Notes under the pieces: model-generated
Seen by the model: the letters and a program-made list of their open reading frames with translations, nothing else
The model's database searches: none
Told to the model about the DNA's origin: nothing
Made by a program: the position numbers and the translations under genes
Shown here: positions 34,061-42,870 of the stretch, in pieces
Layout: each line of letters opens with the position of its first letter
How positions within the stretch are numbered: position 1 is the first letter of the stretch
Source: an uncultured Lacinutrix sp.
GTDB lineage: Bacteria; Bacteroidota; Bacteroidia; Flavobacteriales; Flavobacteriaceae
Direction: 5' to 3'
Length of the DNA: 64,000 nt
Assembly: GCF_947500325.1 (NCBI RefSeq)
Contig: NZ_CANMRQ010000006.1
Span: forward strand, 1 to 64,000

Positions 34061-34084
34061 TTTAAAACATCTTAGTTTTTTAAA

Positions 34085-36457
34085 TTATCTAATAATTATC
34101 TTTTTATAAAATTTCTTTTCATTAACAATAATTTCAATTATATAAATTCCTGTACGCAAATTTGATTTATAAATAGGTATTTCATAATTACCTTTAACTT
34201 GTTTTGTTTCTGCTAAAATTATGTTAGAATTAAAACCGGCTAAATCTGATATAGAAATAGAAACAGTACTTTCTTTTTCTAAATTGTATTTTATAATTCC
34301 AGAATCTTTAATTGGATTTGGTATGACTTCTATTGCTATAGGTAAATCTATTAAGTTGATTTGCTTAACATTTTCTTTTTTAGAGCTATTAAATTGATTA
34401 AGCTCCAAAGCAACTAAATTGTTACTTTCATTACTTTCATTTATTATATTCTGTGCATCTATTTGTAACAAAACATAATTAAACCCCGAAGGTATCGTTA
34501 ACGAAATAGTAGACAATGGTATTGAACTACCTGGGCATAGCGTCAAGCCAAATCTAGAAGAATCAACGATAAGAGGATCTGTGCTTTCTCCATCAAATTG
34601 ATTATCTACTGATGCATAATATTTATTAAAAGATAGTAACGTTTGATTAGGAGCTTGAGCTTTTGTAAATCCACTATTTTTAGTCTGATAGGAAACTAAA
34701 TATTCATTTCCTTGTACATTTGATACCATTGGACTTTCTATTGTAAGATCTGGTTTACTAATAATTTGAAAAGTATGTTTAAATCTATTAAACTCATTAA
34801 ACTCTGTAACTTCTTCAGTTGTATCAACTTCAAAAGTTACCATGTCCGTATCTCCTAACAAATAACATTCTTCAATTAGAATAGGTATAGTAATTGTGTA
34901 TTCATTAGAAGTTTGCTGCGAATTCAAAGCAGGAACATTTATAGTATTTATATTAGTACCAAACGCATACTTTAATACAGAAGCCTCAGCAATCTTATCT
35001 CCAGTATTTTTTACTTTAAACTTAATTATCAAATCTTCACCAGGTATTATCTCATTTGGGTTACTTGTAAACTCTAACGTAAGGTTAGGCAATAAAAAAT
35101 CAGAATTAGGGTTAAATGTTTCCGCCATTTCTACAGCTGCTTTTGCATTTAAAGCACCATACCCTGTTTCTTCATCCCATTCATTAGGATTATTAGGTGC
35201 TATATCTCTTGCTGTTTCTTGCATAATATGCAATACTTGATAATTCTTTAGATTACTATTCATGCTCCATACTAGAGCAGCAATACCAGCAGCAAAAGGA
35301 GAAGACATTGAAGTTCCATAAGTATCTAGAATATAGTTACCATTCTCTACAGATTCATAAATATCATATTGAGAGTAACCTTCTGTAATACCCATTACAT
35401 CTGTACTAGGTAATAAAGTCCCAGGTGCTAAAAAATCTAAACCTATACCATAATTACTTCCCCAATTAGTTGTTGGATGGTCTTCCCTACTATCTTGATC
35501 ACAAGATCCACCATCGCTATCAGAAGTACTGCTTTTTCTTTCATCACATGGGCTTAAAGCTCCAACACCTGCAATAGAAGGATACTTTGCAGGGTAATCC
35601 ATACTATTACCATTATCATTCCCTGCTGCTGCAAAAAGCAAAAGCCCAGCATCTATTGCATCTCCAAATGTTCGTTCTTTTTCAATATCGTATATAGTAT
35701 TTCCTGTTGCAGTATGATTACCAAAACTCATGGTTACAATATTAGCTCCATAAAGTATAGCATGACGAATAGCGCTATCTACAAGATCATTTGGAGCGCC
35801 ACCTCCCGAAATAACTTTAAGAGGCATAATATTACAATTCCAATCAACGCCAGCTACGCCTTCTCCATTGTTTGGTGTAGCTCCTAAAATACCAGTCACT
35901 AGTGTACCATGCCCCAATAAATCTTCGTAATTTGAAGTTCCATCCACAAAATTATAGCCATTTACGATTCTTGTATTATCTATATCTAAATGGTTTATAT
36001 TTAAACCACTATCTAATATTGCTACCGTAATATTTGAAACCCCTTTAGTAATGTCCCAAGCTCCAAATACATCTGTCCCTTGTCCCAAATTTGAAATAGG
36101 GTTTCCATTAAAATCATTAAGAGTATTAATAGTATTAAAATGTCCCCATTGCTTAGCAATATATGGATCATTATAAAAAGGTCCATCACATATTCCTATT
36201 AAGGCGTCAAAATTTGCACCATTAATAGCATCAAAATCTGGTAGTAATGTAATTTCAAAACCAGCTCGATATTCAACTGTTGCGGTATTACCTATAAAAT
36301 TTACTCCTGTTGCAGTAATACTATTAGTCGCTTGTACAACTTGATTACCAGTTACTGTTCCATTTGAAACATTTATATTTTCTTGACAAGCTTGTGCTTG
36401 AATTTGAATAACTGTAAAGAATAAAAATCCCAGCGATATATATATTTTCTGTATCAT
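34085..36457 (-). CDS. Secreted subtilisin-like serine peptidase (S8) with CARDB domain and Por sorting domain
   Basis: Exported peptidase of 790 residues. Order: signal peptide (1-21), a beta-rich segment of the 3-coordinate type seen in Bacteroidota surface proteins (about 22-92), and the S8 catalytic domain with Asp in AILDSGLNINH near 146, His in LLGHGTLVTGI near 184 and Ser in YGTSMSSPFAAG near 382. CARDB-like adhesive domains follow (about 455-690, LTLEFTSNPNEIIPGEDLII and PDLTIESPMV). The end is a Por-type C-terminal sorting signal (about 715-790: VIPNPIKDSGIIKYNL, ending KKFYKKIIIR) for type IX secretion. It starts the transcript reading away from the next gene, 20 bases after the stop of the GIGTTTP-repeat gene, so they form an operon with it as second gene. 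Confidence 0.9.
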   Translation of the reverse strand: MIQKIYISLGFLFFTVIQIQAQACQENINVSNGTVTGNQVVQATNSITATGVNFIGNTATVEYRAGFEITLLPDFDAINGANFDALIGICDGPFYNDPYIAKQWGHFNTINTLNDFNGNPISNLGQGTDVFGAWDITKGVSNITVAILDSGLNINHLDIDNTRIVNGYNFVDGTSNYEDLLGHGTLVTGILGATPNNGEGVAGVDWNCNIMPLKVISGGGAPNDLVDSAIRHAILYGANIVTMSFGNHTATGNTIYDIEKERTFGDAIDAGLLLFAAAGNDNGNSMDYPAKYPSIAGVGALSPCDERKSSTSDSDGGSCDQDSREDHPTTNWGSNYGIGLDFLAPGTLLPSTDVMGITEGYSQYDIYESVENGNYILDTYGTSMSSPFAAGIAALVWSMNSNLKNYQVLHIMQETARDIAPNNPNEWDEETGYGALNAKAAVEMAETFNPNSDFLLPNLTLEFTSNPNEIIPGEDLIIKFKVKNTGDKIAEASVLKYAFGTNINTINVPALNSQQTSNEYTITIPILIEECYLLGDTDMVTFEVDTTEEVTEFNEFNRFKHTFQIISKPDLTIESPMVSNVQGNEYLVSYQTKNSGFTKAQAPNQTLLSFNKYYASVDNQFDGESTDPLIVDSSRFGLTLCPGSSIPLSTISLTIPSGFNYVLLQIDAQNIINESNESNNLVALELNQFNSSKKENVKQINLIDLPIAIEVIPNPIKDSGIIKYNLEKESTVSISISDLAGFNSNIILAETKQVKGNYEIPIYKSNLRTGIYIIEIIVNEKKFYKKIIIR

Positions 36458-36477
36458 ATCTAAATTATAAGGGTTAA

Positions 36478-37713
36478 TTATTTATCTAACAGTTTATTAA
36501 CCAAGCTCTTTAGCTGCTCTATTTCTTTTTGTTGGTCTATTGTATACAATGTAAGTTCTTCAATTTTTTCTAATAATTTAGCATTCATTTCTCCTACATT
36601 AAAACCTTCTTCTTTAACTTTTTTAGCAGAAGGCATGTTAGGTAAATGTCCAAGCGTATTAATTTCGATTTCTAAATTTGCTAGCGGTTTTAAATTGTAA
36701 CTATCTTCAAAAACATAATCTGGCCAATTTGCATAAGTTCTAATTTTTAATTCTTCTGTCAATATGTTACCATTCACAGCTAATTTGTAACCTCTTGTAT
36801 TTGTTGTCCCTATGCCTAATTGGCCATTTGTATTAAAAACAACTCTATCTTCCACATTTCCAGTATATTGATGTATGTATAAATTTCCGCCTTTAGGCTG
36901 AATGTGTAAAGAAGCATGATTTCCATTATTTCTAGCTTGAATTTCATTATTATCTATAACAACATTATGACTATTAAGAAGTCCTGCTGTGATAAATCCT
37001 CCTCCTGAAAGACCTGCTGGTGTTCCATTGGCAACATGAATTTTTGATTCTGGATTTATAGTACCTAATCCTATGCTTCCATCTACTAATAATTTAGATC
37101 CAGCAATTGTTACACCATCTTCGAAATCGCCATTATGATTAATGACTAGTTTTGACCTGTTTAAGGATGCATTATAAATTGGAAACAAAGCTCTATTATA
37201 TTGAACTTCTCCTGCACTAAAATGTCTTAACTTAACTACACCTTTATCATTTGTTTTAAAACTAGGTGTTGTAATTATACCATCTACATGTAATTTTGAT
37301 TCTGGATTAGTAACTCCAATACCAACAAAACCATTGTTTGTTATGCGCATACGTTCTATAGGAGCTGCACCATTAATAAAATTAGTTCCAAAAAGAATAT
37401 CTCCATTTGTTTGTCCCTTTACTATTAAATCTCCAGGGAAAGCTGTTGAAAGAAATCTACCTTTTTTATTTGTAATTCCAATAAAAGCTGGATTATATGT
37501 TAATGTATAAGGTGCAGTTGTTAATGTAATATTTGGAGTTTCTCCTGAAAGAAGAATTGAGGGGTTATTATTAACAATATGAAGTGGTTGGTTTGGAGTT
37601 GTAGTTCCAATACCAACATTTCCAGCATTTGGAAATATATTTTGAGATTGAACCTTCGAAGGCATGAATACATACCCTAATATAATAACGATAATTAATA
37701 CTTTGTTTTTCAT
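36478..37713 (-). CDS. Secreted GIGTTTP-repeat (tail-fibre/adhesin-like) protein with coiled-coil C-terminus
   Basis: Exported protein of 411 residues with a signal peptide (about 1-23). Segments NVGIGTTTPNQPLHIVN, FVGIGVTNPESKLHVDG, SIGLGTINPESKIHVAN and QLGIGTTNTRGYKLAVNG recur about every 60-100 residues, the pattern of trimeric beta-helical tail-fibre and adhesin stalks in Bacteroidota. The end is a heptad coiled coil (about 368-411: LLEKIEELTLYTIDQQKEIE), preceded by a PSAKKVKEEGFNVGEMNAK stretch like those that fold or anchor such fibres. It has no clear Por signal of its own. It is the first gene of the operon with the subtilase, which may process or accompany it. Confidence 0.78.
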   Translation of the reverse strand: MKNKVLIIVIILGYVFMPSKVQSQNIFPNAGNVGIGTTTPNQPLHIVNNNPSILLSGETPNITLTTAPYTLTYNPAFIGITNKKGRFLSTAFPGDLIVKGQTNGDILFGTNFINGAAPIERMRITNNGFVGIGVTNPESKLHVDGIITTPSFKTNDKGVVKLRHFSAGEVQYNRALFPIYNASLNRSKLVINHNGDFEDGVTIAGSKLLVDGSIGLGTINPESKIHVANGTPAGLSGGGFITAGLLNSHNVVIDNNEIQARNNGNHASLHIQPKGGNLYIHQYTGNVEDRVVFNTNGQLGIGTTNTRGYKLAVNGNILTEELKIRTYANWPDYVFEDSYNLKPLANLEIEINTLGHLPNMPSAKKVKEEGFNVGEMNAKLLEKIEELTLYTIDQQKEIEQLKSLVNKLLDK

Positions 37714-38092
37714 AAAATTAAAATTTCATAATTAATTAAAATGTTTGCTTAATGAGTTTTATTGTTATTTTAAAATCTCACTTTTTGATAAATATCAAGA
37801 CAAAAAAAAGAGGTGTACAAATCCTTAATTCATTTTAAAAGTAAAATAAAAATTAGGTCAAAAAAAAGAGTGTATTGTCAGTTTTATAAAATTGAACAGT
37901 TATAAAAACCTTAAAAAAACAATACTATTTTAATAATTAAACTAATCGCAAAAAAACTACCACAATCCTAATAAAGACAGCAACTACCATCAATTTTATT
38001 AGGCTCAAATTTATAAAATTGATAGTTACAACCTTTGAATGATAGCTTAAGAATAATTATCTTTATTGTAGTCTAATTTAAAATCTATAATT
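37714..38092. other. Divergent intergenic region with a hairpin
   Basis: About 380 bases between two divergent exported-protein genes. The inverted repeat 37982-37999 / 38013-38027 (arms AACTA..ATCAATTTTAT and ATAAAATTGATAGTT) lies about 65 bases before the plus-strand start. A related segment near 37881-37905 (TTTTATAAAATTGAACAGTTAT) repeats the right arm. No full TTG/TAnnTTTG promoter was found. Confidence 0.45.
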
Positions 38093-38917
38093 ATGAAAAA
38101 AATTAATGGGATACTATTACTATCAATTACTTTTTTCTCTTGCTTAGTAAATGCACAATCTCTAAATCAATGTTCAAGTAACACTGTTAGCATTGTTATA
38201 TCAAGTGTTCCAGGAACCACAAGTAGAGATTTTTCCATTTCTTTTACAAATGTTCCAAATCAAGTCTCTCAATTTGATGGTATGACATTAGATTTATGTG
38301 TTTATAATAATAGTAGCTATCCAATTCCTGGCTGGCGTTTTTATCTTGAAAACAATCATGTAAAAGGTTCTAGAATAGAGTCTTCAAATTGCCAAGAAAT
38401 ACTAGGAGGTCTAACTCCTGTTCGCATTCCCCCAATAGAATCTGGAGATTCTATTACAATGCCAGGTGCAATAAACATTCCTGGTAATGGAGGAACCGAT
38501 CGTTTTTTATCTACTGGATCTCATATATTTAATTTCTCTATATACAAATATAAAAGTAGTGGTAAGAAAGTAATAAAAGATACGCAAGAAATGAATTTTA
38601 ATGTTGTTACTTCAAGTTCGCAAGCTGTCAGTAATTGTGAATTATTATCTAAAACATCTAATAATTCTCAAGCTATAACGACCTATCCAAATCCATTTAT
38701 AAATAAAGTCGTATTCGATATTAGCAAACAAAATTTTAAATTCCCTATAAGTTTAGAGATCTATAACAACAAAGGAATATTAGAAGATAAACATACATTT
38801 GATAAGAATAGTTTAAAAGGGTTAGAATATTACAATAACCAATTGAGTGCTGGAATCTATTATTATAAGTTGTTTTCCAAAAATAAAATTGTTTCTGGAA
38901 GTTTTGTTCGTAAATAA
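38093..38917 (+). CDS. Secreted protein with Por (type IX) sorting domain
   Basis: Exported protein of 274 residues: signal peptide (1-21, FFSCLVNAQ), a beta-rich domain (about 30-170) with several cysteines and LCVYNNSSYPIPGWRFYLEN, which recalls cellulose-binding-like sandwich domains, and a C-terminal sorting signal (about 195-274: ITTYPNPFINKVVFDI, ending YYYKLFSKNKIVSGSFVRK). The carbohydrate-binding reading is tentative; no catalytic motif is visible. It is divergent from the GIGTTTP/subtilase operon and meets the regulator gene end to end with no gap, so all three probably serve the cell surface. Confidence 0.78.
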   Translation: MKKINGILLLSITFFSCLVNAQSLNQCSSNTVSIVISSVPGTTSRDFSISFTNVPNQVSQFDGMTLDLCVYNNSSYPIPGWRFYLENNHVKGSRIESSNCQEILGGLTPVRIPPIESGDSITMPGAINIPGNGGTDRFLSTGSHIFNFSIYKYKSSGKKVIKDTQEMNFNVVTSSSQAVSNCELLSKTSNNSQAITTYPNPFINKVVFDISKQNFKFPISLEIYNNKGILEDKHTFDKNSLKGLEYYNNQLSAGIYYYKLFSKNKIVSGSFVRK

Positions 38918-40678
38918 TTAAGATTCTTTATTAAATTGTTTTATGTAATAAGACAAGTTTAATTGAGTATGCTTTTTAAACGTTTGATTTAAGGTATTCA
39001 CACTTTTATACCCTGTTTCTTCTGCTATTGCCTTAATGGTATACAGTCTGAAACGTGGGTTCTCTTTTATTTCTTTTAAAACAAATTCTATTCTAAGTTC
39101 ATTAATATATTCTTTAAACGTTTTTTGCTTATATGAGTTAATTATTTTAGATAAATAAGACGTATTAGTTTTTAATTTTGCTGCTGTATTGTGCAAACTA
39201 CAGTCCTTTCTCAGAAAAAACGCCTTCTTTTCTAATTTTTCTAATTGTATTAATATTGTATTGACTTTTTCATCAGAGACAATAGTTGGAGATATTATTT
39301 TCTCTGTTTCAATTTTCTCAATTCTATTTAAAAGCTTTTTGAATTTTTTTCTGTTTTTTGAGTTATTATTCCAGTAAACAGAAACAGTTATTAATAAGCT
39401 TAATAATAAGATAAATATTATAATTTTTGTTTGCCCCAGTTTTTCAGATATTGTTTCATTATTTAAATTAAGCGCTTCATTCTTTTCAGAAAGATCTTTA
39501 TTAATTAATTTTCTAGTTGAAACATTTCTTTTATGAATGGAATCTGTTATTTTATTTCTTAATAAACTATACTCTAGTTGTTTTTCTTTATCATTAAGTT
39601 TAGTTCCCATTTCGGCTGCTAAATCTGATATATCTATAAAAATGTTTAAATATATTTTTCCTTCTGAATTTGCTAGCGCTTCTTCTAAAACTATAAGTGC
39701 TTCTTTATAGTTCTGTTTTCCTTCTAAAGCCTTAGCCATAAAGAAACACATATAAAAATAAGTATGATCACTAAATTTATTTTCCTTTAAAAAAACATCT
39801 TTCGATAAGTTCAAATGGTGTAATGCTGTATCATAATCGCCTTGATTGATGCACGATTTACTCATATTAGATAATAATCTAGCCCGTTTTACATTAAAAC
39901 TTTGATTATCTAAATTTTCTATAAATGAAATACCTTCTTTAAATAATTCTATAGATTTTTTTGTTTGCCCTATTTCTCGATGACAGATAGCTAATACATT
40001 AATTCCATTAATATAAATACGATTATAAGAGTCAATAGTGTGGTATTGTTCTGTTTTTAATAAAGAGAATAATTGATTATAAATTTCTATTGCTTCTTCA
40101 TATTCTTCTAACTCTTTTTTTATATGGCCAAGGTGTCCCATTGACACAAGTTCTTCTTCATAAAGCTTATTTTTTTTAGATAAATCATAAGCATCTTTAT
40201 ACGATTTAAATGCATTTTCATAGTCCCCATATTGAATCTCTAAATTTCCTTTTAAATTGAGAGCTCTTGTTATTTTACTAAGAATATCTATATTTTTAGC
40301 AACTACAAGTGTAGAATCTGCATAAGCAGTTGCTTTAAAAAAATCTGCTTGTTCATAATGATAATATTCACTAAAACAATAGTAACTTAAGTACCTTATA
40401 GTATCATTATTAGTTCTTTTTCCGCGTTGTAAAAACAAAGAATTATAGTCAATTAATTTTTTCGGATTTTCTAGTGAAGTATTATAAATAAATTTCCCAA
40501 CTTCATCAACACTAGCTTCCGTTATGAAATTATTTATCTCCTTATCATTAAGACTTTTTTTCGTTTCTATTTTTTGTTGCCCATATATTTCTCCCTGGAC
40601 ATTAAAGAATAAAAAAATACTTATTATAAAGTATTTATATCTAAACAATCTAGATATTAGAAGTCTCAATGTTTTCAA
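38918..40678 (-). CDS. Membrane TPR sensor with cytoplasmic AraC-type DNA-binding domain
   Basis: Protein of 586 residues. It has a signal or membrane helix near residue 20, tetratricopeptide repeats (about 60-380, with YEDAYDLSKKN-, EEYEEAIEIYNQL- and YKEALIVLEEALA-type helices), a membrane helix near 420 (IIIFILLLSLLITVSVYW), a coiled linker, and an AraC-type helix-turn-helix at the end (about 505-580: IKAIAEETGYKSVNTLNQTF). The TPR part would be periplasmic and the HTH cytoplasmic, so it is a one-component membrane regulator, a plan frequent in Flavobacteriaceae. Its stop directly abuts that of the sorting-domain gene at 38917. Target genes are unknown; the surface-protein genes beside it are candidates. 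Confidence 0.87.
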   Translation of the reverse strand: MKTLRLLISRLFRYKYFIISIFLFFNVQGEIYGQQKIETKKSLNDKEINNFITEASVDEVGKFIYNTSLENPKKLIDYNSLFLQRGKRTNNDTIRYLSYYCFSEYYHYEQADFFKATAYADSTLVVAKNIDILSKITRALNLKGNLEIQYGDYENAFKSYKDAYDLSKKNKLYEEELVSMGHLGHIKKELEEYEEAIEIYNQLFSLLKTEQYHTIDSYNRIYINGINVLAICHREIGQTKKSIELFKEGISFIENLDNQSFNVKRARLLSNMSKSCINQGDYDTALHHLNLSKDVFLKENKFSDHTYFYMCFFMAKALEGKQNYKEALIVLEEALANSEGKIYLNIFIDISDLAAEMGTKLNDKEKQLEYSLLRNKITDSIHKRNVSTRKLINKDLSEKNEALNLNNETISEKLGQTKIIIFILLLSLLITVSVYWNNNSKNRKKFKKLLNRIEKIETEKIISPTIVSDEKVNTILIQLEKLEKKAFFLRKDCSLHNTAAKLKTNTSYLSKIINSYKQKTFKEYINELRIEFVLKEIKENPRFRLYTIKAIAEETGYKSVNTLNQTFKKHTQLNLSYYIKQFNKES

Positions 40679-40733
40679 ATAATAATGTTTTTCGTAAATA
40701 TAGCAACCGATGTAAATATAAACAATAGAGCTA

Positions 40734-41225
40734 TTAAATTTTAAGAAACTTTTCTAGTTCATTACAGTAATAGATATCTTCTTCACATAAAATATTAGTA
40801 GTTTCTATTAGCAAATTTATAACCTGATCATTATCTGGATTTATCTTATGAGCCAAAACAAATTCTGAATATGCCCCATGCACATTATTATTACTCAATC
40901 TACTAATACCAGAATTTAATAGAAAGTTAAAAGCTGTCGTATTTTTATAAGTTTTTGCTACGTTAATTGGTCTATTATATGCTTTTTCATGCTCAAAAAA
41001 CTTATTACAAAAAAGAAAGGTAAAAAAAACTAAAGTTACAATAGTAAATACCGTTATAAATCCAGACAGTCTTTTATTTCTTTTAATTGTTGGTTTTAAT
41101 TTAAACGTTCTTGAGTATTTTTGAAGAGGATTAAATGTAGGTACTTTTCCTCTTTTAGAAAATGGCTTTCGCATTTTTCTTTTATAAATCCAACTTTGCA
41201 TTCCAAACCCCATATATCCTGCCAT
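40734..41225 (-). CDS. Single-pass membrane protein with MAGYMGFGMQSWIYKRK start
   Basis: Protein of 163 residues. The basic N-terminus (MAGYMGFGMQSWIYKRKMRK) would be cytoplasmic, followed by a membrane helix (about 55-75, LSGFITVFTIVTLVFFTFL) and a helical C-terminal part (about 90-160: FNFLLNSGISRLSNNNVHG, then AYSEFVLAHKINPDNDQVI) resembling one or two tetratricopeptide helices. I recognise the N-terminal motif from other Flavobacteriaceae proteins but know no function. It lies just upstream of the TPR-AraC gene on the same strand, so it could share its transcript. Confidence 0.6.
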   Translation of the reverse strand: MAGYMGFGMQSWIYKRKMRKPFSKRGKVPTFNPLQKYSRTFKLKPTIKRNKRLSGFITVFTIVTLVFFTFLFCNKFFEHEKAYNRPINVAKTYKNTTAFNFLLNSGISRLSNNNVHGAYSEFVLAHKINPDNDQVINLLIETTNILCEEDIYYCNELEKFLKI

Positions 41226-41355
41226 AATACTCTTTTATTTATAAGTATATTAATGTATATATATGTTACATTAAATAACTTTAGAAATAAGGAATAAAAG
41301 TACTATTTCAATAAAAACAAGTATTTATACGCTATTATGAGATATGAGATGTTTT

Positions 41356-41363
41356 TACTTTTG
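41356..41363 (+). promoter_or_regulatory. Candidate -7 element for the CxxCH lipoprotein gene
   Basis: TACTTTTG fits TAnnTTTG, 24 bases before the ATG at 41388. No TTG is found at the -33 distance, so support is partial. It also argues against the upstream in-frame ATG at 41337. Confidence 0.4.
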
Positions 41364-41387
41364 TTACACACTCTAAAATCAACAAAA

Positions 41388-42830
41388 ATGAAAATCACTA
41401 CACTCTTAATTTTACTCTTTCTTTTTACTTCTTGTCTCTCTGATAAAAACAAGAATTCCAATACCATAGCAATGGAAGTTCCTACTATTGAAACCGATTT
41501 ATGTTTTGCTATAGATTCTATTAGATTTTGCGAAGATAAAACAGATAGTTTCTGTCCAAAATTACCATTAGATGTTTATTATTTAAACAGTAAAGATGGG
41601 CAATTTCAAAATGGTTATTCTTCTACTCTATCTCCAAATACCCAACCTTCTTTTGCTAATTTCTCATGGCAAAGTTTTATTGCTTTAAATTGGCCTGCAG
41701 ATAGTAATGGTAATCCAGTTGGAGAATTAAATGAAAATACAAATAATAAACGTGTATGGGAATACTACACAGATGCTTCTACTGTCTTTAATAGCGCTCC
41801 CAAAGGTGTCACAAATTTAAATACAACCCAAGGAAAAAAGATTTTACATCTATCATCTAAAAACCCAGAATCTATACAAGTATCAGAGTTTTTAGAAGCA
41901 GATGATTATCCTTTAATAGATAGAAACTTAAACTTTGTAGTTTTTGAAGAAAAAATGAATAGTATTGAAGAGTTATTTATTACAAAAAACAATTTAACAA
42001 CTAAAGAAGGTATCTATAATTATAAAAAGAAACATGGAGATTTTCAATTGCCTACAAATACAGATAAAAAAGTAGGTGCAATGGAAATTAAAGCAAGCTG
42101 GCGTATTATTGATACTAGCAAAGGTGATGATGCTAGTTTATTTTTTACTAGAGAAGCCACAATATTTGTTGATGCAGACAATAGTATTTCTGGACAATCA
42201 TTTACCATAGATTGCACAATAGGATTAGTTGGACTTCATATATTAAGAAAAACTAAAAAATTCAACAATTGGGTTTGGTCTACATTTGAACATGTGGATA
42301 ATGTTCCAGACAATGTTCAAGAGGCGCAAACAGATCAAGAAACGAACTGGTCTTTTTATAATCCTGAATGTTTAAACTGCGCTCCTAATACACCACCACA
42401 ACATATTGCTGGTGATACATTAAGCAATGGAACAGTGGTATACAGATGGAATACAACAGCGCCTTATGGTGCTAGATATGGCGTTACTGTAGCAGGAGAA
42501 GCGAATGGCAAAGCCTTTGGAACACAAGTAACTCGTGTTTACCCTGTTTATTATTGTACTGAGCAGTTAAATAGTATCTGGCAAAGTAAATTGAAAGCTC
42601 TAGGTTCTGTATTTGCAAATTATAAACTAGTTGGTACACAATGGATGCTTCCTTTAGATGCGCCTCCGTTTTCAAAAATTAATGCACCATTCTTTTTAGG
42701 CAATACTACTGCAGAAACCTATATGCAAGACTCTGCATCCTGTATTTCTTGTCATGATTTTGCAACTGTAAAATATAATGGAGAAACTATTAAAACAGAT
42801 TTTAGTTTTTTGTTTTCGAAAGCTAAGTAA
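41388..42830 (+). CDS. Lipoprotein with C-terminal CxxCH haem-binding motif
   Basis: Lipoprotein of 480 residues from the ATG at 41388: signal peptide MKITTLLILLFLFTSC with the lipobox cysteine at 16. The in-frame ATG at 41337 would add 17 residues ahead of the signal and is not preferred. The body is rich in Trp/Tyr/Asn with SFANFSWQSFIALNWPAD near 95. Near the end, SASCISCHDFATVKY (about 449-463) carries a c-type haem-binding CISCH. One haem motif in a long non-cytochrome chain suggests a cytochrome-c-like electron carrier or peroxidase-type lipoprotein; I do not recognise the whole family. It is followed by a bidirectional terminator. Confidence 0.75.
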   Translation: MKITTLLILLFLFTSCLSDKNKNSNTIAMEVPTIETDLCFAIDSIRFCEDKTDSFCPKLPLDVYYLNSKDGQFQNGYSSTLSPNTQPSFANFSWQSFIALNWPADSNGNPVGELNENTNNKRVWEYYTDASTVFNSAPKGVTNLNTTQGKKILHLSSKNPESIQVSEFLEADDYPLIDRNLNFVVFEEKMNSIEELFITKNNLTTKEGIYNYKKKHGDFQLPTNTDKKVGAMEIKASWRIIDTSKGDDASLFFTREATIFVDADNSISGQSFTIDCTIGLVGLHILRKTKKFNNWVWSTFEHVDNVPDNVQEAQTDQETNWSFYNPECLNCAPNTPPQHIAGDTLSNGTVVYRWNTTAPYGARYGVTVAGEANGKAFGTQVTRVYPVYYCTEQLNSIWQSKLKALGSVFANYKLVGTQWMLPLDAPPFSKINAPFFLGNTTAETYMQDSASCISCHDFATVKYNGETIKTDFSFLFSKAK

Positions 42831-42833
42831 TAT

Positions 42834-42867
42834 AAAAACAGGCTACTTTAGTTAGTAGCCTGTTTTA
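42834..42867 (+). terminator. Bidirectional terminator between the lipoprotein gene and the AAA+ cluster
   Basis: AAAACAGGCTACT pairs with AGTAGCCTGTTTT (about 42835-42866) around a six-base loop. It closes both the plus-strand gene and the minus-strand eight-gene cluster that ends at 42871. Confidence 0.87.
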
Positions 42868-42870
42868 ATT

